From Rhynochetos jubatus (lineage: Eukaryota > Chordata > Aves > Eurypygiformes > Rhynochetidae), in assembly GCA_027574665.1 (NCBI GenBank), contig CM050648.1:47955200-48019199 (forward strand): 64,000 nucleotides of DNA, given 5' to 3'. Both the position numbers and the translations under genes were made by a program. Positions within the stretch are counted from its first letter, which is position 1, and each line of letters begins with the position of its first letter. The notes under the pieces were generated by a model. The model saw only the letters and a list, made by a program, of their open reading frames with translations, was not told the DNA's origin and made no database searches. Below, in pieces: positions 10,501 to 24,000 of the stretch.

Positions 10501-13500
10501 TTTACAGATATTTTCCTACTTAAACTTTGCAAAGCTTGTGTTCACCCCTAAGGCGACTTAGAGCCAGCTTAATGCTCACATTGTTGGAAAATATACTCCA
10601 GGGACAAGGCAATAAAATAAAGCCAATCTTTTCTCCACTCCAAACAATTTCTTCCCCATAATTCACTGATACACCCCCAAATAAACCTCTAACACTTAGG
10701 ACTTTTTTAAAACTGCAAACTTCTAACATGTCTTGATTTAAATTGAAATGATGTAATAAATAATTGTAATTATTTTCCCCCCCTTTTTCCCTTACAATGA
10801 AATATATATAGTTGTAAAAGAATAAAATACAGTCTGCTGTAAGGTGAAGGATGGTCAAGTTAAGCTCCATCTGATCCAAAAATATGTTATCTTTATGTAA
10901 AATCAGACTATGAAAAACATATGAATTTTGATGAATCTATTTTTTCTTCTTTTCTTAAAAATCGCATAGTGTTTAAGAAAGCACAGAGAAGTAGTTTTAA
11001 GTGACAAATATGTTGTTCCATTTTCTTCAGCAAATTGTACGTTTGGTTTTTTTCCCCATCTATTCTGTCACATGCTCTTAGGGAAGAAGTAAATGGATAA
11101 ATAGAGGTGCAATCTGAAGGGAATTGATGGAGTAGCAATTTTATTTTGTCTGCACAGTTCTGTTAGCTTCATGTTATTTATTATTGCCTTGATGTCATTT
11201 ATTACTTGCATTCTCTTTGCTTTTATCTCCTAATAATAATCAAGACCTCTTCATACTCTCTCTAAAATCTTATTAGAATAATAGATGAACAAAAGGGATT
11301 TGTATATATGGATTTCAGAAAGGTAACCTTTCATGTTTCTCTAACAAATATTAAAGTAATTTTTTATTTAATTATGAAATATGTAACCTCATTTTAGCCT
11401 TCTGTAGCGTGAAACTATTGAAGCTGTTACTTCAATTGCATTTACCCATGGGCTGCTGAGCTCTGAGAGTTAAGCACAGGCAACCATCAAAGTATAGGCA
11501 TCTTCCCAGGTTCTTCATACCTAATTACTACAAGTAGGAAGTTTCCTCCAGAGAAGGACCACTTTCATTTTGTATCTGACAGGTAGAAATTAGTTACCGA
11601 ATGGAATGGAATAGTTCTACAAATTGAAGGAATTAACTAAGCTTTTTTAATTTAGGCTCCTTTTAAATTAGATTTTAATTTGGAATCAAATGTGAGAATT
11701 GTGGTATAAGTCAGTTTATCTTGTATGATTTCCAGTAACTTTATATTGCCTGTTGCCCATATATCACGTGTCTGTTGTCTTTTAGCTAATATTGATAAAT
11801 ACTGTGACTGATTATGAAGTACTCAACTAACTGCATATGACGTCATGGAGTAAGTACTAGTAAACTGACAAAGCCATCATAACTAAAAGAGAAGAAATGA
11901 ATAAACCTAACTCTTCCTATTTCCATTAGCTTTTTTTTTTTTTTGTAAGGTTATTGTATCATATGTTGTGAACATGTACAACACGATCATATAAAAATAA
12001 ATTCCTGCACAAGTAATGTTATTGAGGCAGATCCCTGAGTTACATATGATGTTGGAATAGCTCATGATTGTGCTGAGATATCACTTCTTTAAAATAAGAT
12101 GTTGAAGCATAGCTGGTATTATTAATTTAATTTCAAATAATTGGAAACCAAGTTGTAAAATGGATTTTATTTATGGTTTTCTCTATTATGCACTATATTT
12201 TTCTTTTGTTTCTGATGACTTTCTAATTTATCTATCCTGATGAACAGTTCCTGAATTTATTCCAGTTCTTTTGCTTTAATATGTTAGCTTCTGACAGCAA
12301 ATCTTTAAGAGAAGAAGAACCTGCATGTTAGCTATAAAGTTTCTCTATTTCTTTTCTTTTGGAAATTTATTCTCATATCTACAGGAAAAACTGATAGGAA
12401 CAATATTTTTAAGTATTCAGTTCTGTCATAATCATCTATTCAGTGTTGACTACAGTAGCATGTCACTTGTGTTTCCTGTCCTATTATGGCTTCTTCTAGG
12501 GAACTTTCCCCCTCATGTATCTTTGTTAACCTCATCAATACATTTAAAGAAACCTTTCTCACCGGGGAAATATAAAGGTATTAGCATGGCCAGAGGAGGA
12601 ACTCCTTTCGATGGCATTTTGTTACACAGACTTTGTGAAGATACTCAGCAACATTTCTGACCAATTCAGTTTGCAATGTTTAAGGAATTTAAGGGCCTGG
12701 ATTGTTCCTTACAACATCTGTTTGATTAGGAAATACTCCATTGCTTGCTGCATCAGTAAACTAGCAGAGACTAAACTATAAAAGTGACTCCTCATACCAT
12801 AAAGCATCTTGACTTTCCACTAATGTATTTTCTGATGGTCAGAACACAGAGGAAAAGAATCACCTTCACGTTATTGAAAGCATCTGAACAATACTGTCTT
12901 TGCTCCAGTCTTCTAAGCTTCTAAGCTATGTGATCTGAAGAGCTCTTTCATAAAACTTCAGGCTAAAAACTATGTTTTGGTTTGGTTTATATTTGTAGAC
13001 AATATATACCAAGGAATGAAATGATCAGGACTATTGCATTTGCACAGAACATCAGAATTGTTATTCAATCATTGTAATGATACCAGATATTCCAGGATAC
13101 TGTTTGAATATATAGATATTGCTACCTATGTGTTTCTGTTTTATAACTATATAATATCAGATGAAGATTTCAGAATATGAAAAGCCAAAACTTTGTAAAC
13201 TCGCCCAAGACATTAACCATTAAAAGAAGCTATTCCTGGACAGTATTAATTTCCAGAAATGTCTTTTGTGAAGTAGGCTACTAAATAAGCACAAAATATA
13301 AAAATATATCTGCCTATCTTACTCTGGGAATGCAGGAGTCACTTGAGAACAGAAAGTGAAAAATAAAAAAAGGAAAAGAAAGCAGAATAAAAAAATTAGA
13401 TCTTGTACAATATTTTCAGACACACTATCTAATAGGAATTTGTGCCAAGACCGTTAGAAGGTGTGTCCTTGAGAAAAGGAAAAAGGAAATCCTTGGTTTT

Positions 13501-15428
13501 CCAAATATCACGAAGAAAACAGAAAGGTTTTTTTCAGAATCCTTAATCAGAAAAAAATAACCAGCTGAAGTGCTGGAAAAGAATGAACTATCCAACAAGT
13601 GTACTGCAAAAAGTAAATATATGTTTAACTATGGCAGTTCTTTATGGCAGAGAAAGAGGAAGCACATACTCTGTGAAAGAAAAGTAGTTTCATGACTAAA
13701 GAAGGCAATACCAGAGGAGGAACGTGTAAAAAGAAAATATTTGTCTGAAGTTGTAAGGATAAAACACTTGCGGGTAAGCAAAGAAAGGAAATAACATGTC
13801 CTAAGGATGTTTACACTTAGTGAAAAAACATTCATGAAACGAGAAAATGAGGACATCAATGGGATATAAAATCTTATGGTTCATGATTTAAGGTTCACCA
13901 ACATGAGAGAATAGAGGGAGAGGGACATTAACATCAGAGTGTGGTTTAATTCCAACTCAGGATCAGAGACAGAAAATACCCCAGATTATCCAAACAGCTC
14001 ACAAATCTCTTAATAACTTATTGTCATGTCTGTACAACATCAAATGCAATATATAATCTTACATGTTATCTGGGGATGGCCTAAAACTGTAGAACAGGTG
14101 AATCGTCTGTCAGCCAGCTCAGTCATCACCTAGTCCTTCCACTTTCCTCCATACTCAGAAAAAAATCTAGCAGCTCATAGAAAAGAAAGCTAAGAACAAT
14201 GATTTTGCCAGAAGCAAAACACGAGATTGGCTTTTGGAGTAATAATGTGTAAAGACATTTAACCCATTATTCTACTTTTCTTACTTAGTACTTTTTAAAA
14301 ATTTCTTTTCAAGGAATCCAATAGATGCAACCCTACATTGTAAAAGAGCTGTTAATTTATTTAATGGAAGACTTCTGTATACAAAGGTGACATTTAAAGG
14401 ATTTGTGTATTTTCCAAAAAGCAGAGCTCAAATGACAGCATTTCAATGTGTCTTGCATTAAAGTTATTTTAATACAGCACTTGGAGTAATCAAAAGGAGA
14501 GACAGCCTTGTTGCTCCAGACCTTCTGCTCCTTCTGCTGGGAAAGCACAGCACAGCTTGTCACAGAAATTATGACATCAAAGTATTCCTGAGTAACTGAA
14601 ATGCTTTGGAAAAAAAAAAAAAGTGTTTAGGATGTGATATCCCTCAGATATATTTTTTTCTCAGCAAGGACATTGCCAACAAACTGCAGTAACAAAACAA
14701 AATTGTACAGCCTGAAATAGAAAAATCTTAACCTCCTTTACATTTCCATATCTACGCTACAGATGTTGAGGTTTGTGTACGGAAGGGAGAAACATGAGAA
14801 GTACCTAACTACATACTGTATATGCTGTGTATGCATTGCAGAGTCCTTCAGGTATGCCAACAGCAGCAATGTGCTATGTGGCTCGTGGCACACTCCACTG
14901 CTCCACGTACAATTACACCACCTTCTTTTCTTTACTATTAACATGTTATTTGGGCCATAACATGTTTCTTTCTCTTAGTGTTATTTGCTCAATTGCTCTT
15001 GCATAGATTTCAGCTAAAAAAAACAACACAGAAAGCAGATATCAATTCTATCCACAGTGATGGATCCAGTATCTTGGGACCTCAAAGGATCCCTGGAAAA
15101 GAAGCATAGAAAACTTCCATTTTCAGTTTGTTTAGACCCATAGGGACTGTGGCTGCTGTACCAGGTCAGCATCTTCTGGCCTCTAGGTGAAAATAAGAAT
15201 TATTAAGAAACATGGTGAAAACAAGGTTCTCTGGAACCTGACTAGGTGATATTTGCTGCTCATTATTTTCTGTCCAGCAAGAAGGTTGTAAACTCTACTG
15301 GTAACAAGCTACTAGGAATATTTAAATTTTATGACATTATTTGTTTGCAATGGCTTAAGAACGTTGACTTTGCCCCTCAAGTTTTCCCAAAGCAAACTGG
15401 TCCTTCTAATAAATACTTTAGCATGACT
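10501..15428. other. Unique AT-rich non-coding DNA
   Basis: No gene or transposon was recognised. A minus-strand frame of 119 codons (10520-10879) lacks any domain and is expected by chance at this base composition. A T14 run lies at 11931-11944, and a perfect cyclic-AMP-response-type octamer TGACGTCA at 11838-11845. The rest looks like ordinary unique DNA. Confidence 0.55.
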
Positions 15429-15940
15429 GGTCAGTTCTGGGGTCCCCAGCACAAGAAAGACAGGGTCCTATTAGAGCAGGTCCAGAGGAAGGCCACAGAA
15501 ATTATTGGAGGGCTAGAATACCCCTGCTATGAGGAAAGGCTGAGAGAGTTGGGGTTGTTTAGCCTGCAGAAGAGAAGGCTCCAGAGAGACCTTACAGCAG
15601 CCTTTCAGGATATAAAGGTAGTTTTTAAGAAAGATGGAGATGCACTTTCTAATAGTGTCTGATAGTGTAGTGACAGAAAAAGAGGCAGTGGTTTTAAGTT
15701 GAAAGAGGGTAGATTTAAATTAGATATATGGAAGAAATTTTTTACAGTGAGGCTGGTGAGACACTGGAACTGGTTGCTCAAAGAAGTTGTGAATGTCTCA
15801 TCACTGTAAATGTCCAAGGTCAGGTTGGAAAGGACTTTGAGGAACCTGATGTAGTGAAAGATGTCCCTGCCCATGGCAGGGGAGTGGAACTAGACGATCT
15901 TTAAGGTCCCTTTTAACCTAAACAATTCTGTGATTCTGTG
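15429..15940 (+). mobile_element. CR1 LINE, 3' end fragment
   Basis: A 5'-truncated CR1 copy. It starts in the RT C-terminal region (TTCTGGGGTCCCCAGC; an open frame there includes EQVQRKATEIIGGLEYPCYE and ERLRELGLFSLQKRRLQRDL). It continues through the 3' UTR (GATCTTTAAGGTCCC) and ends with the tail ATTCTGTGATTCTGTG. The first part of the overlapping frame (15246-15428) is unique flank that happens to be open. Divergence is moderate, with internal stops after about 15660, so it is inactive. Confidence 0.88.
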
Positions 15941-18900
15941 TTTAGTTGTAACCTGGTAAGAAAAACATGTTAAAACAGACCTGTTCAGTCTCAATCTGAT
16001 CCAACAGACAACTGCAGTATAATGCATAAATGCATAAAACAATACAGAAAAACTGCACCTAATGTCAGACATTTTAATTGTTCTCAAATAATCCATGACT
16101 AGACTTAAATGTGGCGGGGTTTTTTGTAACATCCATAGACTATTACTACTATGAGTATTATTATTTCTGAAACTAACAACACTATATCCCCAAAAACCCA
16201 AAGCATTCAGATCAGTTGTATCTAAATAATTTTTTGTGTCATGTCATACAATATGCTTTCTTTTTCCAGAGGACTTCCAAAACTTCATTATGTGCTGTTT
16301 CTTCCCACTTTCTCTATAGCTATATTTAGGAATAGTTACTTTGCCTTATCTAATTTTCAGCTACTCCTTAATGAATATTATACTATTCTTCTCATGGGTC
16401 CCTGCAAGACACAAAAGAATGTTGAGTTCTGATCCATTGTAAACAAAGCCAGACTCCAGCCTCTTTACCACATGAAATCACTGAGGTTCTCATCCCATTG
16501 AATGGAGACATATACGTTGTGAACTGTAGTGGTGGTCACTGGAGACATACTCCATTGCTAGAATTTGTGAGACGTCATCATGAATTGCCCGCCAGAAAAG
16601 AACTACATCTTATTTCCAGGCTATACAAGGGCACTATAAAATAATGAGATACTTAAAAATGTGATTCAAAATGGAAAAAATGCAAAATCCTTTACTGCAA
16701 GGGAAAAATGTATTTAAGTTCTTCTGGGGCAGACAAGTTTTTTGTCTGCATTGCTGGTGATGTGAAGAATGCAAAACTGTACGATGTAAGAAAGGCAGAG
16801 GACAGCACAGGTTGGATCTAAAATCCAACTTTTTACAGAAAGCTTTTGTTATCCATTTATTCAAAGCATTTTGGATCTTTTGAACATTTTTATTACAGCT
16901 GGCTCAACAGCTTTCGACATATGGCTTGAAATATCTCTGACTTTTATTTTATTTAGTCTCCTGTACTTCCTTCAGCCTACAGAGTTAGAAACCCTGAAGG
17001 TCCTGGTAACACTAGTGCATGGCAAACGAAGGACTACAAATAAAGGTGTAGAAGTCAACCTTGACAGATTACAGTTTATCCCACAATACCGACTACATTA
17101 GAAGAAATGGTTATTGCTTGATGTTCTAATGACAGATTCTTTATGACCAATGCATGTCTATAAAGGAACCTCTTAGGTGTGAGGCAGTCCTGACCTGGGT
17201 GTTTCTAGAGTTTTCACTTGAAACTCAGAAAAAAGAATAAATAGAAAAGCTTCTTCATTCATATTTCTTCATGTTTGCTGATTTTATTAACTTTTTATTC
17301 ATAATTCAAACAAAGATTTATGATTAATTGAGCCTTATAAATGGATTATCCACATAAATTTCATTCTGGTAATTATAATTATAGGAAGATTTAAAAATTC
17401 ATATTAAATGCTCTTAAAATAGTTATCTTTAGAACTATGTATGCACTTCCACATATATATGCAGGTCTTATAAATTCTAAATTTCTGATATGCTGTTTTA
17501 GAGTACTTTTCTTATAATCATGCTTTCTTCTGCAACTTGCTTAAGAAGTGAGAACCTGTTTTTCTTATGAAAATTAATATGCTATTCTTACAGAACATGG
17601 AAAATAGTTTTTTGAGTGACTGAGCTTCAGCTGACTTTACCTTTGAACTTTTAAACAGCATAAAATGATAGTATATTTTTAATAAAAAAGTAGTCTGAAA
17701 TCCTATAATTAAAATTTAAATTTTAAAATTAAAGTATTTAATAATTATTTTTGCTAAAAATCCTACATTCTTGAATAAGAACTTTAGCTTTCAAGGATAA
17801 AATAAAATCTTAAGATTAGATATCTGATTTATTGCTTTAACTTAAAATCTACAAATTTAATTCGTAAATTTCTATGTTAACAAAGACAGATGTAGGTTTA
17901 GATTTTCATTTAAACTTCATGCTTAAATATATCAACAGAACTTGATCAAGCCTGGGTATTTCACAATATGTCATCTGAATCCATCCTTACTCCAAATGAA
18001 AAGTAAATTCATTCCAAGGAAAACAGATTACCAACTTTCAAATGATTTTTGGAGTCTAAATGAAAACAGAATAGAATATTCACATGGCAAAAATTACCAT
18101 AACTATTTTAGCACCTATCATGGGCTTAACTGGTAAGCTTAACTACAAAGAAACTTGGCAAATGGCATCTTCTAAATCAACTTGTCTTTCTGCACAATAC
18201 ATTAAAACATTTTAGATGAGTAGACTATTTACAGATACTCACAAAAATTATTTCCATTATTTTGTTTTGTGGAACTCAAATTATTATTCCTAATTCTCAT
18301 TTGCTTGAGAATTTTTGATTCAAAGCATGGTAATCTGAACTGTATAAATTTCCAAGACTTTCTTGAAATCCTGATTTTTAAATGCCTCTAATGGATTGTA
18401 ATTTTAATTAAATCACATTAAAACACTTAGCCTATGCATGCATTCAACAACGAACCTAAAGCATCTGCACCAAAAGTGCATAAACTGCATAAACAGTTTT
18501 AACAGATAATAAAAAATAATGTGTCAAAGAAAACAGCAGCTTTGAAATTGTAGGACAGACTGAGCATCAGAACACTCAGCACATTATTATAGACCATGAC
18601 CTTCATACGATCTCTGAAACAAAACCAAGACTTGTTGGAAAGTAGTTGTAAAAGAATAATTTTATTAAGTGTTTTTTTGACATTGCTGGTCAAGTTTCTG
18701 CCCAAAGCAAAGTTTCATGGCTGTATTAAACACCTGAAACTAGAGGGTTTATAAAAGATAGTGTTATCTGAGCTTCCACTCCAGTACTGCAAGGAACCTT
18801 ACTGTGATACATTTAAGGGATTTTAAGTGAAACCTGTATGGTACCACATGGCATTATGTCACCGGACTCCTATTCCTGGAAATAATGGTAAAATAACTAG

Positions 18901-21000
18901 ATATGAAAAATAAGAATAGTATGTGTTGCAATAAAGCTTACCCAATCCCTTCTCACCCCAAGAAAAATGCAAGCACTCTTTTCTTCTCACATACCGTACA
19001 CATGATTCATATCAAAATTCAATCATGCTCAATTAACACTCAAAATTTTCCAATAATTATGCTGAAGGCAGCACCAGCACACACAAAGTGATAAGGGAGT
19101 CAGGGACTAAGCTGTGCATAAATTCACTAATAAGAGAAAAGGTCACAGGCTGATATTACTGAAATTTGATTAGATTTCAGATCCATGTGTTAGAAATCAA
19201 TGTTTTTTTGGCTTCGGCATTTCTGCTCTGGAGCTAGCCATGCTCTGGGGCCCTGCGTTTAATCAGAGGCTGTACCAGTGTTACATCCTCTCCTGGGCAC
19301 AGGGCAGAAAGACATGAGAGAGGCTTCGCAGGTCAGAGCAGCCAGACTTTGCCATTCCTGCCACCGAGTGCTTTGGGGACCTGGAAGAGAAAAGATGCAG
19401 CTGCAGCTGTGAAGTGAAATGACTGTCGTGTTGCTCAATGCCCACAGGAAAGGTAAAGACATTGCTGGGGATTTTACGGCTCTTTGATAGCTTCCAGTTA
19501 CAATCTAGTCAAACCAAGACGAGTCCACAAAGGACTCTTCACATAAACACTGCCGCAGAGTGGTTAAAATATGGGAGCTACAACCTGAATTTAATGCCAC
19601 AACTAAAAACACAAAAGACCCCTGAAACGGGCTTGAGATATATGGTGTTCCTATAATGTGAAAACTGTCAGATAACAGGGAATAATGAAAGCTTTCCCAG
19701 CTCTCTGCTGATCCAAGTGTTGCTCTGGGCATGAGTGGAAGTCTGTCAACTCACGCTGCCCCACTATTATTTGCCTCTGCATGTTCAACTGAACAAACAG
19801 ATTGTCAGATGTATGGCACTGAAGTAACAGCTTTCTATAGAAGAATAAATCAAATGATCTGATGAAAAAAATGTAAATAATAAAAAAAAAGTTTCCAATT
19901 GGAATTACTTCTGACTTGCACCATCAAAAGAATGTGTTAGATCAATACAAAAATGATGAGGCTGATGAGAGGATTAGGCCTACAAAAATCATAAAAAATC
20001 ATCAAGTAGAAAAAAAAATGAAGGCAAAAATTTTCCTCACAGTGAAAGCATCACCTGCTTTGCCAAGACTGCCTTACACTCTTGAGTGTTCATAACTGGC
20101 TAATCCAAGTGTAAGTCCCTAAGCAGATAGGTTTGGAAGTGAGATGAACTTCAGTTCCCATTTGGGAGATGGAAAGAGCAGCTATCACAGGGTACACAAC
20201 ATAAAGTATATATTTATTATTGCATGCATAAAAGAAAGAAAGAAAACTGAAAAAAGCATTATAGAAAAGCAGTGGGGTTTGTGGTTAGAATTTAAAGGTG
20301 AAACAAGCTTTGGTCAGATAGTTCCACCTTCCTTGCTTTGTCTTTCTTACAGGGAGAACCAGTTTCTGTTCAGGCATTGCAGAAGTGGACCAAACTCTAC
20401 AGTTAATTGCTGTGGTCTTTGGAATCTAATGTGAAACTAAACCAAGAGGCTGCATTGTAGAAATAAGTAGCTATAGTATTTGTCCAGCTAGAACAAGCAT
20501 GGCAAAGAGAAGTCTTTTTGACCAGTCACTACCTTTGTTTTTATTTGGTTTATGAAGGAGATGATAAGAGAAAGCATGTTTTTTGTAGAAATTTTCTGGG
20601 ACTTGCTACTGAACCACTAGCAGCTTAGACTCCTCATTTGACTACATAAAGGCAATACAGAAAATTTATATAATAAAATATATAATAAAATTTAAAGAAA
20701 GAAAATATAACATGTTAAATAGTAAAGTTGCAACCATTAGGCAACAGTAATGGATTAAGGACAGGTTTTTTCCAAAAGGCACTGGTTTTTCTGCCTGCAT
20801 TATCTACTGAATTACATCAGACAATTTTCTCTCTTCTTAAGGCAACATTGCAATATTGGTTCATCAGCCTCAGAATATTTCTAGAATAAATAGATGAGTC
20901 AAGCTACTTCAACACAAGCTTCAGATAAAGACATCTATGCATATCATAATGGATGAATCATACAAGGAATACTCTTATTTTAGTTATTCTATGAAATTTT
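15941..21000. other. Unique AT-rich non-coding DNA
   Basis: No gene, RNA gene or transposon was recognised. The stretch is very AT-rich around 17300-17900, including the AT-only palindrome at 17709-17726. A less AT-rich patch at about 19205-19480 stands out, but neither strand shows a recognisable protein. Confidence 0.55.
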
Positions 21001-24000
21001 TTTAACTGGGCCTCATGACTTAACAATACACTTAAAAATAGCTACCAGCTACACCTTAGCTTGGTAGCAAGATTTTAAAAAAAAGAAAAGATAAAAGAAA
21101 TAAGGAGAAAAATAAGGCTTATATTTACACTGAAGAACAACAGTTTAACATCATATCGAAAAAAATTAATTAAAATCTTAAATGCAACAAAATTAAAATA
21201 TTCAATTTTTTACAGCCCCTCCTGTAAAAGCTTTAAAGTCTCACTGAAGCTCATTAATCCTCCATGCTATACAGAGTAAGCTGCTGGAATTCGAATATCT
21301 ACTACATGATTTCTGACTTAGCTAATTTTTTCTGACTACATTCAGCTCTGTACAGACCCAGGTTTACAGTTCATTAGTCAATACCAGGCCAGAATTTAAC
21401 AATATTCTTCAACTGATGCATAACTGATTACTGATGTAAACAAGTATTTTAATGCTTTTCAAAGCCAGTCTTCTTAAATTTACCTTTTTGTGTGTGTATG
21501 GACCACTCCATTACATTATTTCTATTGAGGATTTTTTTATTAGAGATTTGCCTGAGGAGAGGTTAGCTAATGAAGATATAGAGTTGGTATGATTTTAGAA
21601 GAGTGAGATATTTTTGCTTTGTTTTTTGGTGACAGACAGGAAGGCAAAACTATCACTTGTGTTGCTGGGTCATTACCTGCCCCCTTGCTTAAATTTCTGA
21701 CAATACAATTCACAGAGATGTATTATGTTCAGTGGGAGAATATCATCAAACCGTGCCTTCTGTTTTGTTTTTAAAACCCTGATGTCAAAGAACAATAGAC
21801 AATAAATGATCCATCAGCAAAATTGTGATATTTGTTTTTTTTGTCTACCTGATATGTTGGCCAAACAGGTACATAATTACTAATTTTTTTTATGCATCCA
21901 CAATATATATTAGGCCAATAGAGTTATGAAATATTTGCAGTGATTTTCAGTTTTTGGAAAACTTTTCTGGATGTTCAGAATCAGGACTTGAAGCAGCACT
22001 CATGATTTTTTACTCAAGTGCACCTGGAGCACAATGGGCAAATCTCTTAATTCTTTGATGATGATTTGGCATGTACTTGGTTGGCAAAACTAAGGCTAAA
22101 AATTTTAGTGCGGGGACACCTCAGAAGAATTCAAGCAGCAGGCTGCTGCATTTCCTGACAGGCTGGAGAAGTTATGGAAAGTTTATTTCCTAAAAGATTG
22201 TTCATTGCAACCTATGTGATCATCCTAGAAAAGAGTAAGATTTTAATTTAAAACACAGCCATTTCCCCATATCTATTTTAAATAAAGTAGTCAATGTTAA
22301 AGGAACAACCACATTTCTTTCTCTCAATTTATATACTATTTTGACTTTGTTATTTCAAGGTTGCTTTCAAACCCTAAGCTCCATGTGTGGAGTTCTATAA
22401 AGAATCCTTAAACAGGAAATATACATTGTTAAATCTATTTCTCCCTTGACATATAAAAAATTCCAATGTAATTCCTCCAGTTGCACACTGTGATTAGTAG
22501 GAGAGTTCAAGGATGGCTATACATAGTCATCAAAAGTTAGAATATGTTGTCCAAGTAGATGTAACCCTCCCTGGCCTACCCTCTTCTCAGGACAGCCTGT
22601 GCTGAGGCTACTGAAGCGTACAGCATCAGCTGAACCCACCATAGTAAAAGTCCAAAGGAAAATGCTCTTTGCTCTTTCAACATGACTCCTGCTTGTGATG
22701 GAAAATCCTGCAGGTTCAGACCTGCAGCCTGCTTGCATCCACCTAACTAAGCAGAAGAATATCCACTATAAAATGTGCTCTCACCACCTTCAAACTTCAT
22801 TTTTTTCTATTTTATTTTAATATCTGGATACAGAGAGTCCATGCCAGGTCCTTGTCTTTAGGCAAAGTATGATCTGTGCAAATGGCTTTGTGTGGTAGGC
22901 AGCTCTGTTCCAAGTCATGTTTGCATTCTTTTCTCTCTTGTCTGCCTGCCCAGGGAGCCACAGGAGACTCCTAAAGCTATAGGGATTCCTTGAAAATGCT
23001 TCCAGGTTTATCTCCAAGTCAGAAGACAAGTGTATCTACTCCAGGTTCCTAGGCTGATGACAATTTAGATGTACTTTATTTCGAGGTAAACTTCACAGAG
23101 CTGATGATTGATTAAAGCTTGTCATGTAGCTCCTTTTGGCCACTAGAAAAGTATAATCAAGGTGAACATCAGAACTTGAACACTGGTAGCTTTCTTCTTT
23201 CCAAATACTCTTAACATCAAAGCTATTAGCAAACACTTGCTGTAATTATTTCCTTCATGTTTGCTTCCTGATAGCTTTCATGTGTTTCTAACATTCACCA
23301 ACATCTCCTTTATCAATCACTGGATGCTTTTTAAATGTTCACTTACTGCTTAAAGCACAGAGGTGAAAAAATAACAAACCCACATATCAATACTATTTTA
23401 AGCACTAATTGACTTTAAGATTTTTTTTTCCAAGCTCAGGTTGACTTTTCTCATGAATGTCTTCCTATCTTATGTGCCATTCACTTCCTCACATTATACT
23501 GTCCCTGGGTAGATTGCACATAATGCTGGTGTAGGGAACATTATAAATCAGGATTAACTGTAACTATTTTCAGCACAGAGCAAGCCTTCTGCTGTTTATG
23601 GACCAGATGGGGATTATACTCAGAGAATACTACCTGAAATCAGATAGCATTCAAATACTGTCTTAAGTACTGTCCTAAGGATTGCTGGAAACCTTATGCC
23701 TCCGCCTGTGAAAATGGAAAGAGATGTAACGTATGTACATAAAATTAATCTTTAAATGAAATTAAAATATATTCCAGAGTAAGAGAAAAGTATTATGTTG
23801 ATTCATCTCTTATGTTCCCAATAAACATAATGGTATTAAGCCAAGTGTAAATTTGGTCTGTTACTTTTTAGCCACACTATCTAATTATTAGACTTTGAGG
23901 ATATTTGTATTTTTCTTTTCTAAGTATGCAATCTAATGCAGAATTCTAGAATACCATGAAATATTCTACTTAATTTTGTATAAGTCTAAGGTAACATATA

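Noticed and set aside
10520..10879. 119-codon minus-strand open frame
   Set aside because: Low-complexity, no recognisable domain, no splice or promoter context. Expected by chance.
15246..15662. 138-codon plus-strand frame as a possible gene
   Set aside because: Its second half is the CR1 ORF2 C-terminal region. The first part is unique flank that happens to be open.
17709..17726. TTAAAATTTAAATTTTAA, an 18-bp palindrome
   Set aside because: It uses only A and T in one of the most AT-rich stretches, so it is not surprising by chance.
22708..22727. CTGCAGGT-TCAG-ACCTGCAG small inverted repeat
   Set aside because: Eight-base arms only. Several are expected in 64 kb and no further context supports a function.
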